Below are positions 26,100 through 35,371 of a stretch of 64,000 nt of DNA, one piece after another (the stretch's first letter is position 1; every line of letters begins with the position of its first letter). The notes beneath the pieces are model-generated. The model saw only the letters and a list, made by a program, of their open reading frames with translations, did no database searches and was not told where the DNA came from. The stretch is from NCBI RefSeq assembly GCF_000347775.1, contig NZ_APAT01000005.1:62001-126000 (forward strand), read 5' to 3'. Both the position numbers and the translations under genes were made by a program. This DNA is from Marinobacter santoriniensis NKSG1. Lineage in GTDB: Bacteria > Pseudomonadota > Gammaproteobacteria > Pseudomonadales > Oleiphilaceae.

Positions 26100-28307
26100 T
26101 CAGGCAGTCTTGCTCCGCAAGGATCCCACCACGGCATCCAGGGCCCGGTCAATCAGCGCGCCCTGCTCAAGCAGGGTCAGCCGGCCGCGTCTCATCTCGT
26201 GAGCGAGCTCGACTCTCGTCTTCTCGATAACCTTCAACCCCATCCGGTTTACGAACACGAAGGAATCGGCCTCATCAATGATGGCTGACAGCTTGCATCG
26301 GAAACTGGCGCCGTTCACCAGGCGGAATTCGACCCAGCCACCGATTTCCATGGCGTCGATCTGGGCAACGTATTCGGCGATCGCAGCGTCTTCCGTCTGG
26401 CTGGTATCTGAGGTCGTTTCCTCGGCTTCGGGCGGCTCTGCGGGCGCCGGTTCCTCCTGAATCTCCCCACCGCTCTGGCTGTTACGGAAAGCCTCGGCCA
26501 GCTCGTGCTTGAGGGAGCCCATCATGTCGTCCAGGCGAGACGCGTTGTAGGATACTTCCTCGAGGCCTGCCCTTAGGGTCTTCAGCAGTCCGGGGACCAC
26601 CCTGACCCATTGGTCGCGCTCGGCATCCTCCTGATGGGGGTGGAGGCACCAGATCAGGTCATCGACCACTTTGACGGTTTCCTGCCAGCGATGTTCGACA
26701 TCGTCCCGGAGATAGGCCAGAAACATGACCCGGCTCCAGCCGTTGGTCAGGATGCTGTGTACCGTTTCCGGGAGACGATAGCGCTGCAGCTTCTCCCGGA
26801 GAATACGATCGACCGTTTCCTGCGCTTTCTGGGACTTGATCCGGCCCCGCTCGGATTCGCGGGTTCTTTGCTCAACCAGGGATGCCTTCCGGTTTTCCTT
26901 GGCGAGGAATTGTTCGAAGTCGGCGTTCAGTGTTTCGAACAGGGAAATGTCACCGTCAAACTCTTCGAGAATGCGCTGCACGATGCTGTGGATTTTCTCG
27001 TAAAGCTTGTCGCGGCCCTTGTCGTCGCTCTTGCTCCAGCCTATGCCCGCCCGGGCCAGCGAGTTCAGAAGGCGCCGGGCCGGATGGGTCGACTTGCTGA
27101 AAAACGACTTGTCCTTGATGACGACCTTGAGAATCGGGATCTGGAGGCGACTAATCAGGACCTGCACCGGCGGCGAAAGGTTGTAATCGTCGAGAATGAA
27201 CTCGAAGAGCATGGACACCAGGTTGATCAGGTCTTCGTCCATCTCGTCGAGCGCCGGCTTCTTGCCTTCGCGTGTATCGACCTGCGCAAGTACCTGTTCT
27301 ACGACGGCGGACAGATCGATTGCTACAGGCTCTCCCTCGCTCAGATTCTGGCCGGGATTCGAAGGCGTGGCGGTCGGGAGGGCGCTAAGCAGATTCAGCA
27401 ATTCCCGGTCGCCCACGATCTGAACATTGGGGTCGCTCATGCGAGGCGGTATGCCGGCGTTGGCTCTCTGCAGGGCCAGCAGCTGGTGAATCTGTTCAAG
27501 AACGGCACTGCTGTCGGCAGCGACGCGCTCGGTTCTGGAGTGCGTCTGTGTCTCTTGACCCGCCTGCTCGGAGGCGGATCCCGATGAACCGGCGTGTTGC
27601 TGGCCGGTTTTTCCATGGTAACGGAAGTTGGGAATCACGCCGGCCTGAATCAGGATCCGGTTGGCCTCATCCAGCAGCATGCCAAGATTCGAGACCACGT
27701 AGCGGTCGAACTGTTTTAGCAGAATCAGGCGTTCGCGGATCTGGATCTCAAGGACCTGAATGGACTCGGTGAAGGCGCTGCAAAGATGCTCGGGCGCCAT
27801 CGGATTGACCGGCGACTCCTCGGTGGCTTCCGGACAGACCTGGCTGAAACGGGTCTGAAGCTGCAGCAGGGGGCCCTGGAAATGTGCCTTTGCCTTGGTG
27901 ATCATGGCATTGAGGGCGACCTGCTCTTCCAAGTCATCATTGCCGACGAGTGACAGCGAATCGGCGCTTGCAGCCTGCTGGCTCTGGGACTCGTCGTGAA
28001 GCTTTCCGGCGTGGGGCGGCGTGGCAAAGAGTTGTGCGACGGCGTTCTGGAAATGACGCTCAACGCCTTTCCGCTTGATCCGGATTTCGCGCATTGCCTC
28101 GAAATACCGGTTCTGCTCGTTGTTGGACCGGGCATTGTTGGCGAGTTCGAACAGGGAATCGTCAACGGCATCAAAAGCGCCCTGCAGCAAGTCGCCGAGG
28201 CCGGCAACCACGGTTTCCCGAATACGGGAAACCTCCGCAGGAACCGGTTTACTGCTGGCAGCTTCCCTGTGTTCGCGGAGGTAATGTATACCGGACTGCT
28301 TGTTCAT
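26100..28307 (-). CDS. DUF1631 family protein
   Basis: A large cytosolic protein of 735 residues assigned to DUF1631 from its overall layout. It has a helical N-terminal half with RYFEAMREIRIKRKGVE, a low-complexity Gln/Ser-rich stretch (about 235-275), a central FEFILDDYNLSPPVQVLISRLQIP block, and a C-terminal domain. The last hundred residues (GGWVEFRLVNGASFRCKLSAI, VFVNRMGLKVIEKTR) resemble a PilZ-like small beta domain, but the canonical RxxxR c-di-GMP motif is not evident. The function is unknown. AGGAGA lies before the ATG at 28307, which is preferred over an earlier in-frame start. Confidence 0.83.
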   Translation of the reverse strand: MNKQSGIHYLREHREAASSKPVPAEVSRIRETVVAGLGDLLQGAFDAVDDSLFELANNARSNNEQNRYFEAMREIRIKRKGVERHFQNAVAQLFATPPHAGKLHDESQSQQAASADSLSLVGNDDLEEQVALNAMITKAKAHFQGPLLQLQTRFSQVCPEATEESPVNPMAPEHLCSAFTESIQVLEIQIRERLILLKQFDRYVVSNLGMLLDEANRILIQAGVIPNFRYHGKTGQQHAGSSGSASEQAGQETQTHSRTERVAADSSAVLEQIHQLLALQRANAGIPPRMSDPNVQIVGDRELLNLLSALPTATPSNPGQNLSEGEPVAIDLSAVVEQVLAQVDTREGKKPALDEMDEDLINLVSMLFEFILDDYNLSPPVQVLISRLQIPILKVVIKDKSFFSKSTHPARRLLNSLARAGIGWSKSDDKGRDKLYEKIHSIVQRILEEFDGDISLFETLNADFEQFLAKENRKASLVEQRTRESERGRIKSQKAQETVDRILREKLQRYRLPETVHSILTNGWSRVMFLAYLRDDVEHRWQETVKVVDDLIWCLHPHQEDAERDQWVRVVPGLLKTLRAGLEEVSYNASRLDDMMGSLKHELAEAFRNSQSGGEIQEEPAPAEPPEAEETTSDTSQTEDAAIAEYVAQIDAMEIGGWVEFRLVNGASFRCKLSAIIDEADSFVFVNRMGLKVIEKTRVELAHEMRRGRLTLLEQGALIDRALDAVVGSLRSKTA

Positions 28308-28443
28308 GGCCGTCTCCTGTCTTCGCCTCAACCGGATACATGACCGAGCTTTGGATCCCTGGATTCTCGTTATTGGTCAAATTTACCGCATTTTTGGCTA
28401 CGTTAACATGAATAAATGCTAACCTGAGAGTCCTTTCAAAAAA

Positions 28444-29733
28444 TCAGGCCTGGCTGATCTTCAGAGAGCGTCTTTTCCGCTTGCGCGGGTGGACGATGGC
28501 CGCCTTGACCACGTTGTCCTTGATCTGAAGTACCTCCACGCGATGCCCGTCCACCTTCAGGCAGACGTTGGTCTCCGGAATGTTTTCGAGGGTTTCCGTA
28601 ATCAGGCCGTTCAGTGTTTTCGGGCCATCGGTCGGCAGTTTCCAGCCTAGGGTCTTGTTGATGGTTCGCACGGCGGCCGTTCCGTCGATGATAAACGTTC
28701 CGTCGTCCTGGGGAATGATGTCCGGGCTGGTGGCGGCGTAATCGGTTGTGAATTCGCCAACGATCTCTTCAAGGATGTCTTCAAGGGTTGCCAGGCCAAG
28801 CACATCGCCGTATTCGTCCACCACGATTCCAAACCGGCGTTTGCCCTTCTGGAAATTGATCAGCTGGGTGTTGAGCGGGGTGCTCTCCGGGATGAAATAG
28901 GGTTCCTGGCAGAGCTGCATGATCATGGCCTTGTTGATCTCTTCCTGTTGCAGAAGCTTGGTCGCGCTCCGCAGGTGCAGGATGCCCTGAATGTTGTTGA
29001 TGTCGCCTTTGTAAACCGGCAGACGGGTGTGCTGGCTGCTCTTGAGTTGCCGGAGAATGGTGTCCGTGTCGTCCTCGAGGTCGATCCCCACAATCTCATT
29101 CCGGGGCACCATGATGTCGTTCACGGTCACGTTCTCAAGGTCGAGGATGCTGACCAGCATGTCCTTGTGTTTGGCGGGGATCAGGGCGCCCGCCTCGTTC
29201 ACCAGTGTCCGGAGTTCTTCCCGGCTGAGGTGGTCGCTGGCGGCATCCTCCGGTGAGATTCTCAACAGTTTGAGTATGGCGCCGGTGAACAGGTTGACGG
29301 ACCAGACAATCGGATAAAGGATCTTGAGCAGCGGGCCCAGTATGTGGCTGGCTGGAAAGGCGATTTTCTCGGGGAAAAGGGCTGCCAGGGTTTTCGGTGT
29401 CACCTCGGCAAAAATCAGTATGACGATCGTGAGCAGCAGGGTGGCAATGGCGATGCCGGCATCGCCCCAGATGCGTATGGCAATGACCGTTGCGATCGAC
29501 GAGGCCAGGATGTTCACAAAATTGTTGCCGATCAGTATGACGCCGATCAGCTGGTCGGTCCGTTGAAGCAGCCCCTGTGCGCGCCGGGCTCCCTTGTGGC
29601 CGGTCTTCGCCATGTGTTTCAGCCGGTACCGGTTGAGCGACATCATTCCGGTTTCGGAACTGGAGAAGAATGCAGAGAGCAGGATCAGTGCAAAAAGGAG
29701 TGTGAACAGCGCGGTCAGCGATGTTTCGTTCAA
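28444..29733 (-). CDS. CNNM/CorC-family membrane protein with CBS pair (HlyC/CorC, YfjD-like)
   Basis: A 429-residue membrane protein. The N-terminal CNNM domain (to about residue 180) has several helices and the SSSETGMMSLNR motif. A CBS pair follows (NDIMVPRNEIVGI and GILHLRSATKLL; then VDEYGDVLGLATLEDILEEIVGE), and a CorC_HlyC domain closes it. Family members affect magnesium and cobalt efflux or resistance. The start is a TTG at 29733 with AAGGA eight bases ahead. It lies downstream of ypjD on the same strand, an arrangement conserved next to ffh in related bacteria. Confidence 0.92.
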   Translation of the reverse strand: MNETSLTALFTLLFALILLSAFFSSSETGMMSLNRYRLKHMAKTGHKGARRAQGLLQRTDQLIGVILIGNNFVNILASSIATVIAIRIWGDAGIAIATLLLTIVILIFAEVTPKTLAALFPEKIAFPASHILGPLLKILYPIVWSVNLFTGAILKLLRISPEDAASDHLSREELRTLVNEAGALIPAKHKDMLVSILDLENVTVNDIMVPRNEIVGIDLEDDTDTILRQLKSSQHTRLPVYKGDINNIQGILHLRSATKLLQQEEINKAMIMQLCQEPYFIPESTPLNTQLINFQKGKRRFGIVVDEYGDVLGLATLEDILEEIVGEFTTDYAATSPDIIPQDDGTFIIDGTAAVRTINKTLGWKLPTDGPKTLNGLITETLENIPETNVCLKVDGHRVEVLQIKDNVVKAAIVHPRKRKRRSLKISQA

Positions 29734-29814
29734 CGGGGGTGTCCTTATGTTGCCGACAAGGTGCGAAAATAGGATGGGAGTCGGTCGGGTGTCAAGCGAC
29801 GATGACGAGCGTCC

Positions 29815-30624
29815 TCAATAGCCGCCACGATGGTACAGCAGTTCCAGGACAAACTTGGTGCCATAGAAAGCCAGCATCAGCAGTACGCAGCCCGCCAAGG
29901 TCCATCGGCTGGCCGTGATGCCTCGCCATCCCTGGGTGTACCGGCCGATCAGAAGCGCCACGAAGACCATGAGCGAGAGCAGCGAGAATATGGTCTTGTG
30001 GGCAAGATCCTGAGCGAACAGGTCTTTAACGAACAGTGCGCCCGTGACGATCGCGAGGATCAGAAGGACCACGCCGGCCCAGACCATTTCAAACAGCACC
30101 GATTCCATTGTCTGCAGAGGCGGCAGATTGCGCACCAGCAGGCTGTTGTAGTTGTGTTTGAGCTGGCGGTTCTGGAAATACAGCAGGATGGCCTGGATGC
30201 CCGCCAGACTGAACAGGCTGTAGGCAGTCACGGAAAGCGCGATGTGGGCGAGCATGCCATAGCTCTCCTCGGACACCAGCCGGGACGGGGTGTGGGTGAT
30301 CAGGGCCAGGATAATGGTCATGATCGCCAGCGGATAGACCACAAGGAAGAGGCTTTGAACCGGCTTCCGCAGGTTCAGGCCGATCAGCAGAAAGGCAATC
30401 AGCCAGGAGATGACCAGAGAGCTCTTGAAAAAGCTGAAATCAATGTTGCCATTATAAAAGACGGTCTGAAAAATCAGCAGCCCGTGGCCGGTCAGTGCCA
30501 GAATGCCGATCAGGGTTGTCACGGCCAGGTTGGGTTGTATCTTGCCACGGAAATTGAGCGCCTGCAGCGCGGTACCAACGCTGTATAGAAAGAGAGAGGT
30601 GACCGCGAGAATCAGCGTTCCCAT
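29815..30624 (-). CDS. ypjD: CcsA-related inner membrane protein YpjD
   Basis: A 269-residue polytopic protein with about eight hydrophobic helices. It belongs to the cytochrome c assembly (CcsA/CcmC-like) superfamily, as YpjD of E. coli does. The region HIALSVTAYSLFSLAGIQAILL matches the family, but the tryptophan-rich WWD haem-handling signature of true CcsA is not evident. The role is unproven. The ATG at 30624 is preceded by AAGGA; an upstream ATG at 30645 lacks a ribosome site. It is divergent from ffh. Confidence 0.88.
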   Translation of the reverse strand: MGTLILAVTSLFLYSVGTALQALNFRGKIQPNLAVTTLIGILALTGHGLLIFQTVFYNGNIDFSFFKSSLVISWLIAFLLIGLNLRKPVQSLFLVVYPLAIMTIILALITHTPSRLVSEESYGMLAHIALSVTAYSLFSLAGIQAILLYFQNRQLKHNYNSLLVRNLPPLQTMESVLFEMVWAGVVLLILAIVTGALFVKDLFAQDLAHKTIFSLLSLMVFVALLIGRYTQGWRGITASRWTLAGCVLLMLAFYGTKFVLELLYHRGGY

Positions 30625-30690
30625 GATGTCCTTATTAACATTCAACTGGCTGGATATCGGACTGACTTTCAGCCGATTTGACCGGGCTGG

Positions 30691-30719
30691 TCGTTTCAGG
30701 GCGATAGTCTGGTTATAAT
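30691..30719 (+). promoter_or_regulatory. Probable ffh promoter
   Basis: A perfect TATAAT (30714-30719) with a weak TCGTTT 17 bases upstream lies in the 180-base gap between ypjD and ffh, leaving a leader of about 80 bases. Confidence 0.5.
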
Positions 30720-30804
30720 GTCGCGATTATGCAACAGGAATCAAGGTGCCGGTGTGGTTCCCTGATTCGGTATACATTTTATCTCCCGGATACGGAAGAG
30801 ACGC

Positions 30805-32190
30805 ATGTTTGAAAATCTCCAGGACCGGCTTTCCGGCAGTCTGCGCAAGATTACCGGTCAGGCGCGGCTGACTGACGACAATATCAAAGAGACCCTGCGT
30901 GAAGTGCGCATGGCGCTGCTGGAGGCGGATGTCGCGCTTCCGGTGGTGAAAGATTTCGTGGAGGGTGTCCGCAAGCGGGCAATCGGACAGGAAGTCCAGC
31001 GGAGCCTGACGCCGGGTCAGGTATTCGTGAAAGTGGTCCAGCAGGAGCTGGAACGTGTCATGGGGGCGGGCAACGAGTCTCTGAATCTGGCCGTCCAGCC
31101 GCCCGCCGTGATCATGATGGCAGGCTTGCAGGGTGCGGGTAAGACCACGACGGTCGCCAAACTGTCCCGATTCCTGAAGGAACGACAGAAAAAATCGGTC
31201 ATGGTTGTCAGTGCCGACATCTATCGCCCCGCAGCGATCAAACAGCTTGAAACCCTGGCCGGCGAAGTGGGTGTCGAGTTCTTCCCGAGTACCGCGGATC
31301 AGGATCCGGTCGACATTGCTGAGGGCGCCATCGACGCTGCGCGCAAGAAGCATATAGATGTAGTGATTCTCGATACTGCGGGTCGTCTGCATGTCGATGA
31401 GCAGATGATGGATGAGATCGGGCGCCTGCATAAGTCCGTGAAGCCTGTCGAGACGCTGTTCGTGGTTGACGCCATGACGGGTCAGGATGCGGCCAATACC
31501 GCCAAGGCCTTCAATGATGCCTTGCCACTGACGGGCGTTGTGCTGACCAAGACCGATGGTGATGCCCGGGGCGGGGCGGCACTGTCGGTTCGCCACATTA
31601 CCGGCAAGCCGATCAAGTTCCTCGGGGTCGGGGAGAAAAGCGATGCCCTCGAGCCTTTCTATCCCGATCGGGTAGCCTCCCGGATTCTCGGGATGGGCGA
31701 CGTCCTGTCCCTGATTGAGGAGGCGGAGCGCAAGCTTGACCAGAAAAAGGCGCAGAAACTCACCAAGAAGATCAAGAAAGGCAAGAGCTTCGATCTTGAA
31801 GACTTTCGCGATCAGCTGCAGCAGATGAAAAACATGGGTGGGATTGGCGGCCTCCTGGACAAGCTTCCCGGAATGGGGCAGATGGCCCAGGCGGCGCAGC
31901 AGCAGGTCAACGACAAGTCCCTCGGCCAGATGGAGGCGATCATCTGCTCCATGACGCCCAAGGAGCGACGCTATCCGGACACCATCAACAACTCCCGTAA
32001 GCGTCGGATCGCGTCCGGCTCGGGAACCCAGATCCAGGACGTGAATCGCCTGCTCAAGCAGCACAAGCAGATGTCCAAGATGATGAAGAAGTTCGGCAAG
32101 AAAGGCGGCATGGCCAATATGATGCGCGGCATGGGAGGTATGATGCCCCCCGGCGGTGGCGGTGGAATGCCTCCGTTCGGCCGTATGTAA
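30805..32190 (+). CDS. ffh: Signal recognition particle protein Ffh (SRP54)
   Basis: A 461-residue SRP GTPase. The helical N domain is followed by the G domain with G1 GLQGAGKT (residues 107-114), DTAGRLHVDE, and TKTDGDARGG. The Met-rich M domain (about 325 onward) includes the RRIASGSGTQIQDVN motif that contacts 4.5S RNA, and ends in a Gly/Met tail. It binds signal sequences of nascent membrane proteins and delivers ribosomes to FtsY. No 4.5S RNA gene is seen in the window. A hairpin terminator follows before rpsP. Confidence 0.98.
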   Translation: MFENLQDRLSGSLRKITGQARLTDDNIKETLREVRMALLEADVALPVVKDFVEGVRKRAIGQEVQRSLTPGQVFVKVVQQELERVMGAGNESLNLAVQPPAVIMMAGLQGAGKTTTVAKLSRFLKERQKKSVMVVSADIYRPAAIKQLETLAGEVGVEFFPSTADQDPVDIAEGAIDAARKKHIDVVILDTAGRLHVDEQMMDEIGRLHKSVKPVETLFVVDAMTGQDAANTAKAFNDALPLTGVVLTKTDGDARGGAALSVRHITGKPIKFLGVGEKSDALEPFYPDRVASRILGMGDVLSLIEEAERKLDQKKAQKLTKKIKKGKSFDLEDFRDQLQQMKNMGGIGGLLDKLPGMGQMAQAAQQQVNDKSLGQMEAIICSMTPKERRYPDTINNSRKRRIASGSGTQIQDVNRLLKQHKQMSKMMKKFGKKGGMANMMRGMGGMMPPGGGGGMPPFGRM

Positions 32191-32203
32191 AAAGCCGTAT
32201 GTG

Positions 32204-32239
32204 GAAAACGGGGAAACCGCAGGTTTTCCTGTTTTCTTT
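32204..32239 (+). terminator. Hairpin terminator after ffh
   Basis: A 15-base-pair stem (GAAAACGGGGAAACC with its complement, two G-U pairs) around a GCA loop, with a T-rich 3' arm and trailing TTT. It begins 13 bases after the ffh stop codon and separates ffh from the rpsP operon. Confidence 0.65.
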
Positions 32240-32353
32240 GGCGTTTATTTAGCATAGAATAGCGCCCCTTTCGAGTATGGGTCTTCGCGTCAGCCGCACT
32301 TGGCGGGCGTGAATCGTACAAAGTTCGTACAACAGAACAGGATATTGGTCGAA

Positions 32354-32593
32354 ATGGTAACAATCCGTTTGGCTCGTGGCGGCTCCAAGAAGCGCCCGTT
32401 CTACCATCTGACAGTCACAGACAGCCGCAAAGCACGCGACGGTCGTTTCATTGAGCGCGTTGGTTTCTTCAACCCGGTGGCCCGTGGTCAGGAAGAGCGT
32501 CTGCGTGTAGATCGCGATCGCGTGAACTTCTGGCTGGAGCAGGGTGCTCAGACATCCGAGCGCGTCGCCCAGCTGCTGAAGGCTGCTGAGTAA
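32354..32593 (+). CDS. rpsP: 30S ribosomal protein S16
   Basis: A 79-residue S16 protein, opening [19 protein letters not shown] and containing [14 protein letters not shown]. It helps 30S assembly by binding 16S rRNA. The ATG at 32354 gives the family's exact start; the open frame begins 18 codons earlier. It is the first gene of the rpsP-rimM-trmD-rplS operon, conserved across gammaproteobacteria. Confidence 0.98.
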   Translation: MVTIRLARGGSKKRPFYHLTVTDSRKARDGRFIERVGFFNPVARGQEERLRVDRDRVNFWLEQGAQTSERVAQLLKAAE

Positions 32594-32618
32594 TAACGCA
32601 CGACCCGGGGCTGATGGC

Positions 32619-33146
32619 ATGACGCAGACTTCGCAGGAAACTGTGATCGGCCGGATTACCTCGGTGTTTGGGGTCAAGGGATGGCTAAAGGTCTATTCCT
32701 ACACGGACCCCAAAGAAGGAATTCTGGATTACCCGGACTGGACTCTGGTCCTGGACGGTAAACGGATTTCCGCAAAGCTTGAGGAGGGTCGCCGCCAGGG
32801 GCAGGGGATCGTCGTCAGGCTTAAAGGTATTGATGACCGTGAAGTTGCCCGGAGCTATGCCGGAGCAGATGTTCTGGTATCTACGGCTGAGTTGCCCGAG
32901 TTGCCCAGTGGCGAATACTACTGGTATCAGCTGGAAGGTCTGGATGTTTTCACGGTGTCCGGTGAGTGCCTGGGTAAGGTGCATCACCTGATGGAAACGG
33001 GATCCAACGATGTCGTGGTCGTTCGTGCCACCTCAGGCTCCATCGATCAGCGAGAGCGTCTGATCCCCTATCTGCCGGACCAGGTGGTTCAACAGGTAGA
33101 TCTGGATCAGGGCCGTATGGTCGTTGACTGGGATCCGGAGTTCTGA
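32619..33146 (+). CDS. rimM: Ribosome maturation factor RimM
   Basis: A 175-residue RimM. The N-terminal barrel begins VIGRITSVFGVKGWLKVYSY. The C-terminal PRC barrel has SGEYYWYQLEGLDVFT and ends with the conserved LIPYLPDQVV and VDWDPEF. It assists late assembly of the 30S head around S19. It is 25 bases after rpsP and 3 bases before the trmD start codon. Confidence 0.97.
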   Translation: MTQTSQETVIGRITSVFGVKGWLKVYSYTDPKEGILDYPDWTLVLDGKRISAKLEEGRRQGQGIVVRLKGIDDREVARSYAGADVLVSTAELPELPSGEYYWYQLEGLDVFTVSGECLGKVHHLMETGSNDVVVVRATSGSIDQRERLIPYLPDQVVQQVDLDQGRMVVDWDPEF

Positions 33147-33149
33147 CGG

Positions 33150-33896
33150 GTGTGGATTGGCGCTGTCAGTCTGTTCCCGGATATGTTTCGTGCGGTTACG
33201 GATTATGGGATCACCGGTAGGGCGGTTCGGGATGGTCTTCTGACCTTCCAGAGCTGGAATCCCCGGGACTTCACCCATGACCGTCACCGCACGGTTGATG
33301 ACCGGCCCTATGGTGGCGGCCCTGGCATGCTGATGAAAATCCAGCCGCTGAGGGATGCCATTCATGCGGCTCGGGAGGCGGCACCTGGTAAGGCCTGTGT
33401 GGTTTACCTGTCGCCCCAGGGAGAACCCCTGACTCAGTCGGTTGTGGAGTCCCTTGCGGACGCGCAGCGGCTGATTCTGGTCTCGGGGCGCTATGAAGGT
33501 GTTGATGAGCGCCTGATCTCGACGGAAGTCGATCGGGAAGTGTCGCTGGGCGATTTTGTCCTGTCCGGTGGCGAGTTGGCAGCCATGGCTGTCGTTGATG
33601 CGGTTACACGCCTCATCCCCGGAGCGCTGGGTCATGCGCAGTCAGCGGAGCAGGATTCCTTTGCTGACGGTTTGCTGGATTGTCCGCACTACACCCGGCC
33701 CGAGGTTTACGAAGGTCTGGCGGTGCCGGAGGTTCTTTTGGGCGGTCACCATGAACAGATCCGGCGTTGGCGACTCAAGGAGTCGCTGCGGCGAACCCGG
33801 GAGCGACGCCCCGACCTGTTGGAGCAGCGGGTGTTAACGGAAGAAGAGCGTGAGCTGCTGGAAGAAATTTTGAATGAACCGGGTGTCTCTGAGTGA
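33150..33896 (+). CDS. trmD: tRNA (guanine-37-N1)-methyltransferase
   Basis: A 248-residue SPOUT methyltransferase. Typical segments are [38 protein letters not shown], the SAM-knot region [13 protein letters not shown], and [13 protein letters not shown]. It methylates G37 next to the anticodon and prevents +1 frameshifting. The start codon is GTG at 33150. Fourth-base spacing to rimM and the rplS gene downstream fit the standard operon. Confidence 0.98.
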   Translation: MWIGAVSLFPDMFRAVTDYGITGRAVRDGLLTFQSWNPRDFTHDRHRTVDDRPYGGGPGMLMKIQPLRDAIHAAREAAPGKACVVYLSPQGEPLTQSVVESLADAQRLILVSGRYEGVDERLISTEVDREVSLGDFVLSGGELAAMAVVDAVTRLIPGALGHAQSAEQDSFADGLLDCPHYTRPEVYEGLAVPEVLLGGHHEQIRRWRLKESLRRTRERRPDLLEQRVLTEEERELLEEILNEPGVSE

Positions 33897-33933
33897 TCAG
33901 GGCATTGAGAGATTGGGTATCAGGAGCATTACG

Positions 33934-34290
33934 ATGAGCGGCAAGAACAACATCATCAGTCAACTTGAAGCAGAACAGATGACCAAGGAAATCCCTGCGT
34001 TCGCGCCGGGTGATACCGTGGTCGTTCAGGTTCGTGTTACCGAGGGCAACCGTGAGCGTCTGCAGGCGTTCGAAGGTGTCGTCATCGGCAAGCGCAACCG
34101 TGGCATGAACTCCTCCTTCACCGTGCGTAAGATTTCCTACGGTGTGGGTGTTGAGCGTACTTTCCAGACGTACTCCAAGCTGATCGACAGCATCAGCGTG
34201 AAGCGTCGTGGTGACGTTCGTCAGGCCAAACTGTACTACCTGCGTGATCTGTCTGGTAAGGCAGCTCGCATCAAGGAAAAGCTGGGCTGA
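33934..34290 (+). CDS. rplS: 50S ribosomal protein L19
   Basis: A 118-residue L19 with the conserved [20 protein letters not shown] and [12 protein letters not shown] segments, ending in [11 protein letters not shown]. It sits at the 30S-50S interface. The ATG at 33934 matches family length; an open frame extends 20 codons upstream into trmD. A strong intrinsic terminator 25 bases downstream closes the operon. Confidence 0.98.
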   Translation: MSGKNNIISQLEAEQMTKEIPAFAPGDTVVVQVRVTEGNRERLQAFEGVVIGKRNRGMNSSFTVRKISYGVGVERTFQTYSKLIDSISVKRRGDVRQAKLYYLRDLSGKAARIKEKLG

Positions 34291-34315
34291 TTGACGATTC
34301 GTCAGAAAGCCGGTT

Positions 34316-34347
34316 AAAAAGGGCAGCCTCAGGGCTGCCTTTTTTTA
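34316..34347 (+). terminator. Intrinsic terminator of the rpsP-rplS operon
   Basis: GGCAGCC and GGCTGCC pair across a four-base loop, preceded by AAAAA and followed by eight T residues. It lies between rplS and xerD. Confidence 0.92.
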
Positions 34348-34357
34348 TACGCGGAGA

Positions 34358-35266
34358 ATGTCTGTGAGAGCTGAGGACGATGCCGTCATCCGTCGGTTTA
34401 CGGATGCGTTGTGGCTGGAAGACGGGCTCGGGGAAAAAACCCGGGACGCCTATCGCGGTGATTTGCAGCGTCTGTCGGAGTGGTTGGCGGACCAGCCGGG
34501 CCGGCCCGGTCTTCTGCAGGCAAAGCGCACGGATTTGCTCGGCTGGATGTCCCGCGGCCTGGCTGAGGGCATCAAATCGTCAACGGCGGCCAGGCGGCTG
34601 TCCGGCGTTCGGCGGTTTTACCGTTTTCTGATCCGTGAAGGTCTGCTCGAAGAGGATCCGACGCTGCGGATCGATAGCCCCCGACTTCCACGGCGGTTGC
34701 CGGATTCGTTGACCGAAGAGGATGTTGAGTCGTTGTTGAGTGCGCCCGATCCGTCCGTGCCTATCGAGTTGAGGGACAGGGCGATGCTTGAAATCCTTTA
34801 CGGCTGTGGGCTGCGAGTGTCGGAGTTGACCAGTCTCCGGGTTGACCAGGTCAATGTGCGACAGGGCGTGGTTCGCATTACCGGCAAAGGTGACAAAGAG
34901 CGACTGGTCCCTCTGGGCGAGGAGGCCGTCGACTGGCTGCTCCGATACATGCGTGAAGGACGCGGTGAGTTGCTCAAGGGGCGATCCAGCGATGCGCTCT
35001 TCCCGGGAAATCGGGCCACTGCCATGACACGGCAGACCTTCTGGCACCGGATTCGCCATTACGCCATTCGGGTGGGTATCCGCAAACACCTTTCACCCCA
35101 TACCCTCAGGCATGCCTTTGCCACTCATTTGCTGAATCACGGCGCGGACCTGCGCGTCGTTCAGATGTTGCTCGGCCATGCCGATCTTTCCACCACCCAG
35201 ATTTACACTCATGTTGCCCGACAGCGTCTCCAGTCGCTCCACCGGGAGCATCACCCACGTGGATGA
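34358..35266 (+). CDS. xerD: Site-specific tyrosine recombinase XerD
   Basis: A 302-residue tyrosine recombinase with a SAM-like N-terminal core-binding domain and a catalytic domain. All active-site residues are visible: Arg153 (GCGLRVSEL), Lys177 (TGKGDKER), His248 and Arg251 (HTLRHAFATH), His274 (LLGHADL) and nucleophile Tyr283 (TQIYTHV). With XerC it resolves chromosome dimers at dif. XerD rather than XerC is assigned from gene order, immediately upstream of dsbC as in Pseudomonas. No dif site was recognised in the window. Confidence 0.95.
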   Translation: MSVRAEDDAVIRRFTDALWLEDGLGEKTRDAYRGDLQRLSEWLADQPGRPGLLQAKRTDLLGWMSRGLAEGIKSSTAARRLSGVRRFYRFLIREGLLEEDPTLRIDSPRLPRRLPDSLTEEDVESLLSAPDPSVPIELRDRAMLEILYGCGLRVSELTSLRVDQVNVRQGVVRITGKGDKERLVPLGEEAVDWLLRYMREGRGELLKGRSSDALFPGNRATAMTRQTFWHRIRHYAIRVGIRKHLSPHTLRHAFATHLLNHGADLRVVQMLLGHADLSTTQIYTHVARQRLQSLHREHHPRG

Positions 35267-35371
35267 GCCTGTGGTATCCTCACTGAACTTTTGCCCCGGC
35301 CTGCTGTCGCAGCAGGAGTCCGGAGCTCCCGCCATCCGGGCGGTCGCAACGCAATCTGACGGATGTTATTC

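Noticed and set aside
32238..32260. TTGGCG with TAGAAT as the rpsP promoter.
   Set aside because: The spacing is only 11 bases, too short for a sigma-70 promoter; only the -10 looks usable.
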